Assembly (NCBI GenBank): GCA_934565855.1
Contig: CAKTIO010000010.1
Coordinates: 1-64,000 of the forward strand
DNA: 64,000 bases
Source of the DNA: an uncultured Dysosmobacter sp.
GTDB lineage: Bacteria > Bacillota > Clostridia > Oscillospirales > Oscillospiraceae
Direction of reading: 5' to 3'
The translations under genes were made by a program, and so were the position numbers. Of the stretch, positions 45,712-54,418 are shown in pieces (the first letter of the stretch is position 1; the number at the start of each line of letters is the position of its first letter). The notes under the pieces were generated by a model. The model was not told the DNA's origin. It saw only the letters and a list, made by a program, of their open reading frames with translations, and searched no databases.

Positions 45712-45750
45712 AAACGGACCGCCTGCAAAAGCCATGCAGGCGGTCCGTTT
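45712..45750. terminator. Bidirectional terminator between GGDEF and flavodiiron genes
   Basis: A perfect 15-bp stem AAACGGACCGCCTGC (45712-45726) with GCAGGCGGTCCGTTT (45736-45750) lies between converging genes. Confidence 0.92.
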
Positions 45751-45774
45751 ACAATATTCTGTGCAAGCGCAGCG

Positions 45775-46989
45775 TCAATCCTTTTTGATGTCCGCCGCCA
45801 GTGCGTCTGCCAGCGAATCCAACTCCGCGTTCTGCTCCGCCTTCATTGCGGAGGTCATGCGGATCCGGTTCTCCAGCACCGTCATATCCTGTAGCTCCTC
45901 GCACAGGAATTTTCTCATCAGGTCTCCAGCGCGGCTTGCCCAGGTACCGTTCTCCATCAGCGCCACGGTACGCTTCTGCACATTCAGTGCCTTCATCTCC
46001 TCCAGGAAATTCTGCATCACGGGATAAATCCCCATGTTGTAGGTGGCACAAGCCAGCACCAAATGGCTGCACCGGAAGGTCTCCGCGATCAGCGTGGACA
46101 CATGGGTGTTGGATACATCATACACCACGGTCTCCACACCGCGCTCCGTCAGCTTTGCCGCCAGTGCCTGCGCGGCGCTTTCCGTGTTTCCGTACATGGA
46201 GGCATAGGCGATCATCACCGCCTGGTCCTCCGGCGTATAGGTGCTCCACCTCTGGTATTTATCCAGCAGCTCTGCATAGTCCTCCCGCCAGATCAAACCG
46301 TGCAGCGGGCAGATATACCGGACCATGCCCATCACACCGGACGCCTTTTTCAGCAGCGTCTGCACGGGTTGCCCGTATTTTCCCACAATATTTGTATAAT
46401 AGCGGCGCGCCTCTGCCAGCCAGTCCCGGTCAAAGTTCACCTCGTCCTGGAACAGCTTTCCATCCAGCGCCTTGAAGGAACCAAAGGCATCGGCGGAGAA
46501 CAGGACTCCATCCGTAGTGTCCAGTGCTACCACGACCTCCGGCCAGTGGACCATCGGCGCGGCAAGGAACTGGACCGTATGACCGCCCAGCTCCAGCTGG
46601 CTGCCCTCCTTGACCTCTACCGTTTCATGTCCCGTCAGGTCGAAGCCGAACTGGCGCATCATGGCAAACGCCTTGGCAGACGCCACGATCTTCACCTGCC
46701 GCCAGCGCAGCAGGATCTCCTCCATAGACGCGGCGTGGTCCGGTTCCAAATGGGTCACCACCAGCACATCCAGCGGACGGTCCTTCAGCAGGAAGGATAC
46801 ATTTTCCAGCAGCTGGCGGCAGCAGGACCAGTCAATGGTGTCAAACAGGACTGTCTGCTGACCCAGCAGCAAATAGGCATTATAGCTGACCCCCTGGGGA
46901 ATGGGGTGGATATTCTCAAACAGCGTCAGCCGGTGGTCGTTTGCGCCCACCCAGTACAGGTCTTCCGTCACTTTTCTCACACAGTACAT
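45775..46989 (-). CDS. Flavodiiron protein (FprA-type)
   Basis: A 404-residue oxygen or nitric-oxide reductase that protects anaerobes. The metallo-beta-lactamase-fold domain (1-250) holds the diiron ligands in HLEPDHAASM and further His/Asp (MVHWPEVV, SADAFGSF). The flavodoxin domain (about 255-400) binds FMN at YASMYGNTE and is followed by ATYNMGIYP. No rubredoxin domain is fused. I start at ATG 46989, with GGAGG upstream. A promoter with a perfect TATAAT precedes it. Confidence 0.95.
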   Translation of the reverse strand: MYCVRKVTEDLYWVGANDHRLTLFENIHPIPQGVSYNAYLLLGQQTVLFDTIDWSCCRQLLENVSFLLKDRPLDVLVVTHLEPDHAASMEEILLRWRQVKIVASAKAFAMMRQFGFDLTGHETVEVKEGSQLELGGHTVQFLAAPMVHWPEVVVALDTTDGVLFSADAFGSFKALDGKLFQDEVNFDRDWLAEARRYYTNIVGKYGQPVQTLLKKASGVMGMVRYICPLHGLIWREDYAELLDKYQRWSTYTPEDQAVMIAYASMYGNTESAAQALAAKLTERGVETVVYDVSNTHVSTLIAETFRCSHLVLACATYNMGIYPVMQNFLEEMKALNVQKRTVALMENGTWASRAGDLMRKFLCEELQDMTVLENRIRMTSAMKAEQNAELDSLADALAADIKKD

Positions 46990-47068
46990 TGCGGCATCCT
47001 CCGTATCATTGTAATCTTGCACAGCCGCTCCCGCCCGGTTGTGTACGGGAGGACTGCTGACGGCAGCT

Positions 47069-47097
47069 ATTATAGCATTCCCACGTCAAACCGTAAA
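47069..47097 (-). promoter_or_regulatory. Promoter of the flavodiiron gene
   Basis: On the minus strand TTTACG (47092-47097), 17 bases, TATAAT (47069-47074). Confidence 0.6.
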
Positions 47098-47145
47098 GTC
47101 CCGTTCTCCCCGTTTTCCCTGTGGTTCTGCATAAATTTCCGCACT

Positions 47146-49692
47146 TTATCCGTCAATATGCTGCCAATATTTCCGCACCGCCGCAATGACCTTTTTCTCG
47201 TCCAGCGGTTTGGTGAGATGACCGTTCATGCCGGCGGCAATGCTCCGCTCCGCATCGTCGGAAAAGGCGTTGGCTGTCATGGCGAAAATAGGGATGTCCG
47301 CCGCGTCCTCCCGGGGCAGGTCCCGAATGGTCCGCGCGGCCTCCAAGCCATCCATCACCGGCATCATGATATCCATGAAGATCATGTCAAATTCCCCGGG
47401 TGCGGAAGCGGCAAAGCGGTCTACCGCCTCCTGTCCGTTCCATACCGCGGTAACCGTTGCGCCGCGGCTTTCCAGAAAGAATTTGGCGATCTCCATGTTC
47501 ATCTTGTTGTCCTCCACCAGCAGGATCCGGACACCGTTGATGCTGCCGGTCTCCGGCAGCGTCTCCTCTGTTTCCGCCGCAAGCGCGTCATCTACCTGAA
47601 AATGCAGAAGGATCGTAAAGGTCGTCCCCCTTCCCCTCTGACTGACAAATGAGATCTCGCCGCCCATCTGAAGCACCAGCTCCCGGGTAATGGGCAGACC
47701 CAGACCCGTTCCGGCGTATTTGCTGTGGGCGCTCTGGTCCTCCTGGGCAAAGGGCTCAAAGGCGTGCTTCTGAAATTCGGGACTCATGCCCCGTCCCGTG
47801 TCCGCACAGACAAAGCGGTATGCCGCCTGCCCATCCTGGCAGGACAGCTCCTGGCAGGACAGTGTGACTGCTCCGTGCTTATAGCTGTACTTCACAGCGT
47901 TACCCACAATATTTTGCAGGATCTGCTGCAAATGCAGAGGGCTGCCCACCAGCCGCCAGTGTGTGATGTCCTGCTCCGCCCAACGGATGGTCACCCCCTG
48001 CTCCTCTGCCTGTCCCTCCAGTACGGTGACTACACCGTTCAACAGGTCCCGCAGGTCAAAGGGCTTTTTCTCCAAACGGATCTCTCCGGATTCCAGCTTG
48101 TTCATATCCAGCACATGGTTGACCAGATCCAGCAGAAAGCCGGACGCCTCCTGAATCTTTCTCCGGCATTCCTCCTGCTTTTCCTCATTGCCCCGGTAAT
48201 GACGGCTGATATCCACCATGCCGCGGATGCCGTTGATGGGGGTCCGGATGTCATGGCTCATGCGGCGGAGGAAGTCTGTCTTTGCCACATTGGCGCGCTC
48301 CGCCTGCTGGGCGGACTGGCGCAGCCGTTCCTGATAGTCCAGCTCCCGGCGCTTTTCCTCCGTGATATCCCGGGACAGCAGCAGCACGGACACCACCCGT
48401 CCCTCCCCATCATACTCCTGCGCTGTCAGCACGGACTGGATCCACCGCCCACGGCAGTCCTGATACGGCAGGGTCAGGTATTTCTCCCGGCTCAGCCGAT
48501 CCCGTAGGGTATAGGGGTCGGTAAAGGCGCGGTGCGCCGCCCAGTAGTCCGGGGCAATGTACTCCTCTTCCATCCAACGGAGCGTTTCCTCCGCACGAAG
48601 CCTCCTTCGCAGCAGCCGCTCCTCCAGCGCCCGGGGCGCCCGGATGATCTCTATCTGGTCGGTGGGGATCTGGATGTTGAAGCAGGTGGAATAAATGCCG
48701 CTGATGCTGCTGATGACCCGGTACTGCTTTTTGATCTGCCGGATATTCTCCTGCTCGCCATAATAGCGCAGCAGGGAAAACGCCAACCAGAGGAAAATGT
48801 ACGCCGCCAGACTGTAGCCCAGCACCGCTGTCCGTGTGGCAAACACCTCGGAATCCGGGAAAAAGGCATACAGCTGATAGCCCCGAATCTGCGCCCTGCC
48901 GCCGTACCATGTTTTCCCGTTGCCGGAGATCCGCAGCAGCCCGTGCCGGTCCGTTTCAAAATTCCCGGTGTACTGCTCCGCCCGGCACGCTGCCACCGTC
49001 TTTCCCTGCAGCTTTGTCTGATTGGAATCCAGAACTGTCCTTCCGTCCGTTACCACCACAACGCCATCCATATTGAAGCTGTCTCCGGCAAACAGGTTTT
49101 CTATGGTGTACTCTCCGCTGCCGGCTGTTAATTCCGTCTTCCGCACATAGGACAGCACAACACCCGCCCGGTCCCGCTGGGATACCGCCGCCACATCATA
49201 GGAATTTCCATACCAGTCCATCTGCACCAGATACGCCTTTTTCGGAAACTGAATGATATCCCGGACGTTTTCGTTCTTCTCGATCTTCTTCAGAAAGGTC
49301 TCGGACTCCCATTTCCCTCCCGCCTGTGCTGTAACAGCTCCCTGCCAGTCCAGGATCAGAACGCCGGTCAGCCGCTGGTCATAGACATACTGGTTCAGAA
49401 AGCTCTGTACCGTGTCCGCAGGCTCTTCCGCCAGACAGCGGCTCAGCTCGCTGGTCTTGTCCAGCAGCCGCACCAGGCTTTTGGTGCGGTCGTTCGCCTG
49501 ATAGTTGTCAAACCGGATGACCCGCGCCTGCATCAGGGAAAGGGTCTCCTCCGCCACCTTCCGCACATTTGCCTGGTCTCTCCATGTCAGCAGCGTGAAT
49601 CCGATCACTGCCAGAACCGACCCCAACAGCAACGGCAGCCACACGAGCATGGACCGGGTCAGACGGACGGGTCCCCGTATCTTTTTCCTCAT
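47146..49692 (-). CDS. Hybrid sensor histidine kinase paired with an amino-acid-type binding protein
   Basis: An 848-residue membrane kinase. Membrane helices at about 15-36 and 285-308 flank a Cache-like external domain. A PAS-like domain (about 345-455) precedes HisKA with H480 (MSHDIRTPING), an ATPase domain (DTGRGMSPEF, GTGLGLPITRE) and a receiver with D774 (IFMDIMMPVMDG). No HPt or output domain is present. Its ATG overlaps the stop of the binding-lipoprotein gene (ATGA), mirroring the lipoprotein-kinase pair at 24965-29480. Confidence 0.92.
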   Translation of the reverse strand: MRKKIRGPVRLTRSMLVWLPLLLGSVLAVIGFTLLTWRDQANVRKVAEETLSLMQARVIRFDNYQANDRTKSLVRLLDKTSELSRCLAEEPADTVQSFLNQYVYDQRLTGVLILDWQGAVTAQAGGKWESETFLKKIEKNENVRDIIQFPKKAYLVQMDWYGNSYDVAAVSQRDRAGVVLSYVRKTELTAGSGEYTIENLFAGDSFNMDGVVVVTDGRTVLDSNQTKLQGKTVAACRAEQYTGNFETDRHGLLRISGNGKTWYGGRAQIRGYQLYAFFPDSEVFATRTAVLGYSLAAYIFLWLAFSLLRYYGEQENIRQIKKQYRVISSISGIYSTCFNIQIPTDQIEIIRAPRALEERLLRRRLRAEETLRWMEEEYIAPDYWAAHRAFTDPYTLRDRLSREKYLTLPYQDCRGRWIQSVLTAQEYDGEGRVVSVLLLSRDITEEKRRELDYQERLRQSAQQAERANVAKTDFLRRMSHDIRTPINGIRGMVDISRHYRGNEEKQEECRRKIQEASGFLLDLVNHVLDMNKLESGEIRLEKKPFDLRDLLNGVVTVLEGQAEEQGVTIRWAEQDITHWRLVGSPLHLQQILQNIVGNAVKYSYKHGAVTLSCQELSCQDGQAAYRFVCADTGRGMSPEFQKHAFEPFAQEDQSAHSKYAGTGLGLPITRELVLQMGGEISFVSQRGRGTTFTILLHFQVDDALAAETEETLPETGSINGVRILLVEDNKMNMEIAKFFLESRGATVTAVWNGQEAVDRFAASAPGEFDMIFMDIMMPVMDGLEAARTIRDLPREDAADIPIFAMTANAFSDDAERSIAAGMNGHLTKPLDEKKVIAAVRKYWQHIDG

Positions 49693-50495
49693 GGCTCCCC
49701 CTCCAGCGCCTGACGGCTGTCCAGCCCGTATTTTTCCACAATGGTCCGGGCGCTGCCATCCTCCCGCATCTCCTGAAGCGTCTGTGTCAGCTGCGCTGCC
49801 AGCTCCTGATGGGTCCCCTTTTCAAAGGCAACGCCCAGCTGGGAAATATACAGGTTTTCCTCCAGCATCCGGTACGCCCCCGGCGCGGTCTGCAAAAAGG
49901 TGTTCAGTGCGCTCTCGTGTCCGGCAATGGCATCGGCATAGTCCTTGCGCAGACAGGCGTAGATCTCATTCATACTGGAAAAGCAGTACACCGCTCCCAC
50001 CACCGGGATGCGGTTATCAGACCGTTCCAGAAGCACGCTCTCCGGCTTTGCCGTTGCCTGTACGGCAAAGCGGCACCCCTCCAGGTCTGCCAACGTCCGG
50101 ATGGAGCTGTTCGCCCGCACCACCACGACCTGACGGCTGTATAAATACGGTCCCGCCCACTCATAGCGGTCCTCCCGTCCCGTCATGGTAAAGCTGCCCC
50201 ACAGGCAGTCCACCTGACCCGTGGACAGGTCCTCGTCCTTATCCTCCCAGACGATCTGCCGGAAAACCGGCTGGTATCCCAGACGGCGGCACGCCTCCTG
50301 TGCCAGCTCCACGTCCACTCCCGCAAAATCTCCATCGGAATCCAGATAGCTGTAGGGTTCATAGTTGTCGCTGCCGATGACCAACTGGGGCAGCTCCTGC
50401 TCCCCTGACGCTTCCTCCTGAAATGCCCCGCACCCGCACAGCAGCGTCAGTGCCAGACAGCAGGTCAGCAGGCGGATGTTTCTCTCCTTTCCCAT
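49689..50495 (-). CDS. Family 3 (amino-acid-type) substrate-binding lipoprotein
   Basis: A 268-residue binding protein with a lipoprotein signal ending at the lipobox TLLCGC. The mature domain shows family features: NYEPYSYLDSDGDFAGVDVELAQE (given as NYEPYSYLDSDG and GVDVELAQE) and a second lobe ending near the C-terminus. No ABC permease or ATPase is adjacent. The start of the hybrid kinase overlaps its stop, so it probably presents a ligand, perhaps an amino acid, to that kinase's external domain. The start at 50495 is supported by a hydrophobic signal immediately after MGKERN. Confidence 0.88.
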   Translation of the reverse strand: MGKERNIRLLTCCLALTLLCGCGAFQEEASGEQELPQLVIGSDNYEPYSYLDSDGDFAGVDVELAQEACRRLGYQPVFRQIVWEDKDEDLSTGQVDCLWGSFTMTGREDRYEWAGPYLYSRQVVVVRANSSIRTLADLEGCRFAVQATAKPESVLLERSDNRIPVVGAVYCFSSMNEIYACLRKDYADAIAGHESALNTFLQTAPGAYRMLEENLYISQLGVAFEKGTHQELAAQLTQTLQEMREDGSARTIVEKYGLDSRQALEGEP

Positions 50496-50550
50496 GCGCG
50501 CACCCCTTTTCCGCTTCTCTACTTTTATTTATTGTAAAAAATGGAATGCG

Positions 50551-50592
50551 CGAAAAAGAGCGAAATCTGCCGGAACCTGCAGATTTCGCTCT
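50551..50592 (-). terminator. Intrinsic terminator of the amidohydrolase gene
   Basis: A perfect 14-bp stem AGAGCGAAATCTGC / GCAGATTTCGCTCT (50557-50570, 50579-50592) is followed on the minus strand by TTTTCG. Confidence 0.88.
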
Positions 50593-50614
50593 CTTCAGAA
50601 GAATAGAAGCTCGT

Positions 50615-51829
50615 TTACACCTGCCCTGCCAGCCAGCGGATAGCGCACCAGGCATGCAGCGCCGCGCCCACCGGCAGTACCTCCTCATTGAACACCACCC
50701 GCTCGTTGTGCATGGGCTTGCCGTAGCGGGGGTCCTCCTGTGGGCTGCCAGCCCCCAGCAGCAGATAGGCGCAGGGCAGCTCATAGGTGTACGAGGCAAA
50801 ATCCTCCGACCCCATGCCGCCCTCGCTGAGCCGGACCACAGCCTGTCCGCCCAGCAGCTCCTCTGCGGAGATTGCCACCTCCTCCATCAGCGCCGGGTCA
50901 TTCTTCAGCGGAGGCGCGGAGGACAGCTCCTCCACCCGGGCACTGCCCCGGAATGCCGCCGCGGTGCTTTCCGCAATCTCCCGGAGCCTTTGAAAAATCT
51001 TCGCTGTGACCTCCCGGTCAAAGGTGCGGATGGTTCCCTCCAGCACCGCCGACTGTGGGATGATGTTGGGAGCCTCCCCTCCGGTAAAGCGACCAATGGT
51101 CACCACAGCAGGGGTCCTTACCGCGACCTCCCGGCTGGTGATCTCCTGCAGGGCAAGATAGATATGCGCCGCAATGTTCAACGGGTCCACGCCTGTCTCC
51201 GGCATCGCGCCGTGACAGCCCACGCCCTCTACCGTGATCCGGAACAGCGTGCAGCCCGCCATAAAGGTTCCCTTTCCGCACAGCACCAGCCCCGTGGGCG
51301 TACCGGAGTGGACATGCAGCGCCAGCCCTGCCTGCGGTGCCGGAGCCTTCAGCACGCCTGCCGCCAGCATGGTCTTCGCTCCGGTAAAGCCCTCCTCATC
51401 CGGCTGGAACACCAGCTTCACCGTTCCCTTCAGCTGGGACTGGTATTCCCGCAGCAGCCGGGCGGCTCCCAGCAGCATTGCTGTATGCAGATCGTGTCCG
51501 CAGGCATGCATGGCTCCGTTTTGAGACTGAAAGTCCAGCCCCGTCCGCTCTGTCACCCGCAGGGCATCCATATCCGCCCGCAGCAGAAAGCACCGCCCGG
51601 TATCCTCTCCAGTGATCTCCGCCACCAATCCGCTGTCGCAAATCTCCTTCGGCTCATAGCCCATTTCCGTCAGCCGCTGCCGGACGTATGCACAGGTCCG
51701 CGGCAGATGCGCACCCACCTCCGGCTCCCGGTGCAGCGTCCGCCGGTCCCGGAGCATGGCGTCCTGCTCCTCCCGTGCGCGGCGCAGCAGCTCCGCCGGG
51801 GAAACAGCTGCTTCTCTTTTCTGATCCAT
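50615..51829 (-). CDS. M20D-family amidohydrolase
   Basis: A 404-residue zinc- or manganese-dependent amidohydrolase of the M20D group, whose members cleave N-acyl amino acids, hippurate, indole-acetyl amino acids or N-acetyl-diaminopimelate. Metal ligands are visible in MHACGHDLH, the catalytic Glu in QPDEEG, and further His in ALHVHSG and the C-terminal MHNERVVFNEE. A dimerisation lid fills the middle. AGGAGG precedes the ATG at 51827-51829. It is divergent from the helicase gene. The natural substrate cannot be chosen from sequence. Confidence 0.92.
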   Translation of the reverse strand: MDQKREAAVSPAELLRRAREEQDAMLRDRRTLHREPEVGAHLPRTCAYVRQRLTEMGYEPKEICDSGLVAEITGEDTGRCFLLRADMDALRVTERTGLDFQSQNGAMHACGHDLHTAMLLGAARLLREYQSQLKGTVKLVFQPDEEGFTGAKTMLAAGVLKAPAPQAGLALHVHSGTPTGLVLCGKGTFMAGCTLFRITVEGVGCHGAMPETGVDPLNIAAHIYLALQEITSREVAVRTPAVVTIGRFTGGEAPNIIPQSAVLEGTIRTFDREVTAKIFQRLREIAESTAAAFRGSARVEELSSAPPLKNDPALMEEVAISAEELLGGQAVVRLSEGGMGSEDFASYTYELPCAYLLLGAGSPQEDPRYGKPMHNERVVFNEEVLPVGAALHAWCAIRWLAGQV

Positions 51830-51912
51830 GTCTGGTTCCTCCTGTTTTCCGCCATGCCACCTATGGCATTGTTATCATAAAAATACTGCTTATCCAAACA
51901 AAAATCAACTGC

Positions 51913-51941
51913 TTGTGCAATCCCCCTCCCTCTGCTATAAT
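51913..51941 (+). promoter_or_regulatory. Promoter of the helicase gene
   Basis: TTGTGC (51913-51918), 17 bases, perfect TATAAT (51936-51941). A LexA-type box follows within the expected start region. Confidence 0.75.
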
Positions 51942-51945
51942 AAAC

Positions 51946-51959
51946 GGAACAAATGTTCC
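51946..51959. promoter_or_regulatory. LexA (SOS) box
   Basis: GGAACAAATGTTCC matches the Firmicute LexA consensus CGAACRNRYGTTYC at 13 of 14 positions; the inner GAACRNRYGTTC is perfect. It covers about +5 to +18 of the transcript predicted from the promoter just upstream, where a repressor would block initiation. Confidence 0.75.
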
Positions 51960-51972
51960 AGGAGGCAACACC

Positions 51973-54126
51973 ATGACCGATCTGCTCAGCAATTTAAACG
52001 CTTCACAACGGGAAGCCGTAACGGCAACGGAAGGCTGCATCCGCGTGATCGCGGGCGCCGGCTCCGGCAAGACCCGGGCACTGTCCCACCGCTTTGCCTT
52101 TCTGGTCAATGAGCTGGGCATTCTCCCCGGCAACATTCTCTGCGTCACCTTTACGAACAAGTCGGCAAATGAAATGCGCCAGCGGATCCATGCGCTGACC
52201 GGGGACAACGACACCGGATATATCAATACCTTTCACGGCTTCTGTGTTTCCATCCTTCAAGAGGACAGCCATGCCGTCCAGTACCCAAAAAGCTTTCTTG
52301 TACTGGACAACTCCGACATCGACGCCATGCTGCAAACCATTTACGAGGAACGGGGACTCAGCCTGCGGGACATGACCTTTTCCGCCGCCCGTGACATGAT
52401 CGAGATCCGGAAGCTGTTTAAGGAGCCGGAATATTACAAGGACATGATCTCCATGTCCCTTCAAACACTAAAGGAAAAATATGACCAGTCGGACAGCGCA
52501 CCGGACATCATTTTCTACGGGTATCTCTATCAGGAGAAAAAGTGCTTTGGGCTGGACTATAACGACCTCATCAAGTTCTCCCTTTACATCTTCCAGCAGA
52601 ATCCGGACATCCGGCTGAAATGGCAGCAGCGGCTGGAATACATCATGATCGATGAATTTCAGGACATCGACCAGCTCCAATACCAGCTGATGGAGGTCCT
52701 GTGCGGATACCACAGGAACCTTTTCATCGTGGGAGACCCGGATCAGACCATTTACACCTGGCGTGGCGCCAATGTAAAGTATCTGCTGGACTTCGACAAG
52801 GTATTCCCCAACGTGAAAACCATCATGATGATGCAGAACTACCGCTCCACCCCGGAAATCCTCGCCGCCGCAAACTCCCTGATCGCCAGGAACGGATACC
52901 GCATCAAAAAGGACCTGCTCCCGGTCCGGCACTCCGGTGCGCCGGTGGTCTGCCACTTTGCGGAAACACAGGAGGCGGAAGCCAAATGGATCGTGTCCGA
53001 GCTGCAGCGGCTCCATCAGTCCGGCACTCCATATCGGGATATGACGGTCCTGTACCGCGCCCACTATGTGACCCGGGCTGTGGAGGAGGTCCTGCTGCGG
53101 GAAAAGGTTCCGTACACCATTTACAGCGGCGTACAGTTTTTCGGTCGAATGGAGATCAAGGACGCGCTGTCCTATCTGCGCATGATCGCCTACCGGGATG
53201 ACCTGTCCTTCCGGCGGATCGTCAACGCGCCGAAGCGAAACATGGGAAAGCGCCGGATGGCATTTTTACAGGAGCTTTCGGAAAAGCAGGGCTGCACGCT
53301 GTACCAGGCGCTTCTGCACAGTCTGGACGACCCTATTTTCAAGGGCACCCGGGCGCAGCAATTCGTCAAGCTGATCGAACGCTTTTCTGCTGATTACGAG
53401 GGACGTCCCGTCTCCGAGGTTCTGGCGGCGGTCCTGAACGAGAGCGGCTATGAAAGGGCGCTGCGCACGGAGGGCAGTCAGGAACGGCTGGACAATCTGG
53501 CGGAGCTGAAGCAGTCCATTTATGAGTATGAAAACAGCTGCGGCGAGGAATGCACCTTAGAGCATTATCTGACCCATGTGGCGCTTTTTACCAACAGCGA
53601 TGCAGGCAGTCAGGGCGACAAGGTCAAGCTGATGACTGTTCACGCCGCCAAGGGTCTGGAATTCCCCTATGTATTCCTGTGTGGAATGAATGAAGGCATC
53701 TTCCCCTCCAGAAAGGTGCGGACTCTCCAGGGTATGGAGGAGGAACGCCGCCTGGCATTTGTGGCGCTGACCCGTGCGGAAAGGGGGCTTTATCTCTCCG
53801 AGGCGGACGGGCGGAACTTTGATGGTTCCCCCCGGTATCCCTCCCGGTTCCTGCTTGATATTGACCAAAAGCTGCTGCATTTTACACAGGAGCCACCGGA
53901 GGGACTGATCCGGGAGGTCCGAAGCTATGTGGAAAGCAGTCAGCGGTATCTTCCGGAGGATGACAGCTCCATCATCCTACCCACCGGGCAGCGGGTGCGG
54001 CACGCCGTATTCGGTGATGGGACCGTGCTGGACGTAGATCTGGACAAAGCCGCCCATCTTGTCCAATTCGATGAAATGGACACACCCCGGAAGATCTCCT
54101 TCCGGGCAAGACTGGAAAAGCTATGA
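51973..54126 (+). CDS. UvrD/PcrA-family superfamily 1 DNA helicase
   Basis: A 717-residue 3'-5' helicase. Motifs appear in order: Walker A AGAGSGKT (residues 26-33), FTNKSANEM, TFHGFC, DEFQDID, GDPDQTIYTWRGAN, QNYRST, and TVHAAKGLEFPYVF. A C-terminal Tudor-like segment (VRHAVFGDGTVLDVD) matches the RNA-polymerase-binding tail of PcrA/UvrD. AGGAGG lies eight bases before ATG 51973. A LexA box between promoter and start implies induction by DNA damage. It is probably a repair helicase; whether it is the only PcrA of the cell cannot be told here. Confidence 0.93.
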   Translation: MTDLLSNLNASQREAVTATEGCIRVIAGAGSGKTRALSHRFAFLVNELGILPGNILCVTFTNKSANEMRQRIHALTGDNDTGYINTFHGFCVSILQEDSHAVQYPKSFLVLDNSDIDAMLQTIYEERGLSLRDMTFSAARDMIEIRKLFKEPEYYKDMISMSLQTLKEKYDQSDSAPDIIFYGYLYQEKKCFGLDYNDLIKFSLYIFQQNPDIRLKWQQRLEYIMIDEFQDIDQLQYQLMEVLCGYHRNLFIVGDPDQTIYTWRGANVKYLLDFDKVFPNVKTIMMMQNYRSTPEILAAANSLIARNGYRIKKDLLPVRHSGAPVVCHFAETQEAEAKWIVSELQRLHQSGTPYRDMTVLYRAHYVTRAVEEVLLREKVPYTIYSGVQFFGRMEIKDALSYLRMIAYRDDLSFRRIVNAPKRNMGKRRMAFLQELSEKQGCTLYQALLHSLDDPIFKGTRAQQFVKLIERFSADYEGRPVSEVLAAVLNESGYERALRTEGSQERLDNLAELKQSIYEYENSCGEECTLEHYLTHVALFTNSDAGSQGDKVKLMTVHAAKGLEFPYVFLCGMNEGIFPSRKVRTLQGMEEERRLAFVALTRAERGLYLSEADGRNFDGSPRYPSRFLLDIDQKLLHFTQEPPEGLIREVRSYVESSQRYLPEDDSSIILPTGQRVRHAVFGDGTVLDVDLDKAAHLVQFDEMDTPRKISFRARLEKL

Positions 54127-54165
54127 CCTGAAGGGAATGCAATTTTATACATCAGGAGAATTGCT

Positions 54166-54255
54166 ATGAAAAAGACACTCGCATGGGTCGCTGCCTGCCG
54201 GGAAGCGTACCCCACCGGACCTATTTCGGCGCTTTTGGAGCAAATGGGTAAATAA
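54166..54255 (+). CDS. Candidate 29-residue small protein
   Basis: An ATG with AGGAG seven bases upstream opens a 29-codon frame (MKKTLAWVAACREAY...LLEQMGK) ending in TAA, followed directly by a terminator. It starts 39 bases after the helicase stop. The Shine-Dalgarno, the compact layout and the terminator right after the stop argue for a real gene. The peptide would be a basic amphipathic helix with one Cys. I recognise no family. Confidence 0.4.
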   Translation: MKKTLAWVAACREAYPTGPISALLEQMGK

Positions 54256-54262
54256 ACACGCC

Positions 54263-54296
54263 GGAGCGGTCAGGGAAATCCCTGCCGCTCCCTTTT
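54263..54296 (+). terminator. Intrinsic terminator after helicase and small ORF
   Basis: GGAGCGG-T-CAGGG pairs with CCCTG-C-CGCTCC (54263-54275, 54280-54291), followed by CTTTT. Confidence 0.75.
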
Positions 54297-54418
54297 CAAC
54301 GGCAGCGCCATCCACTCATAAAAAAGAAAGTCTCCCAAAGCCGGAAAATTATGGTATACTGGTATCCGCGCGTGGAACCGGTCTGCGCAATAACAAAGAG
54401 AAACGAGGAATTCATACT

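Noticed and set aside
46063..47652. 529-codon plus-strand frame opposite the flavodiiron gene and the end of a kinase gene
   Set aside because: It spans two well-supported minus-strand genes and their spacer and encodes low-complexity His/Arg/Gln-rich sequence typical of antisense frames.
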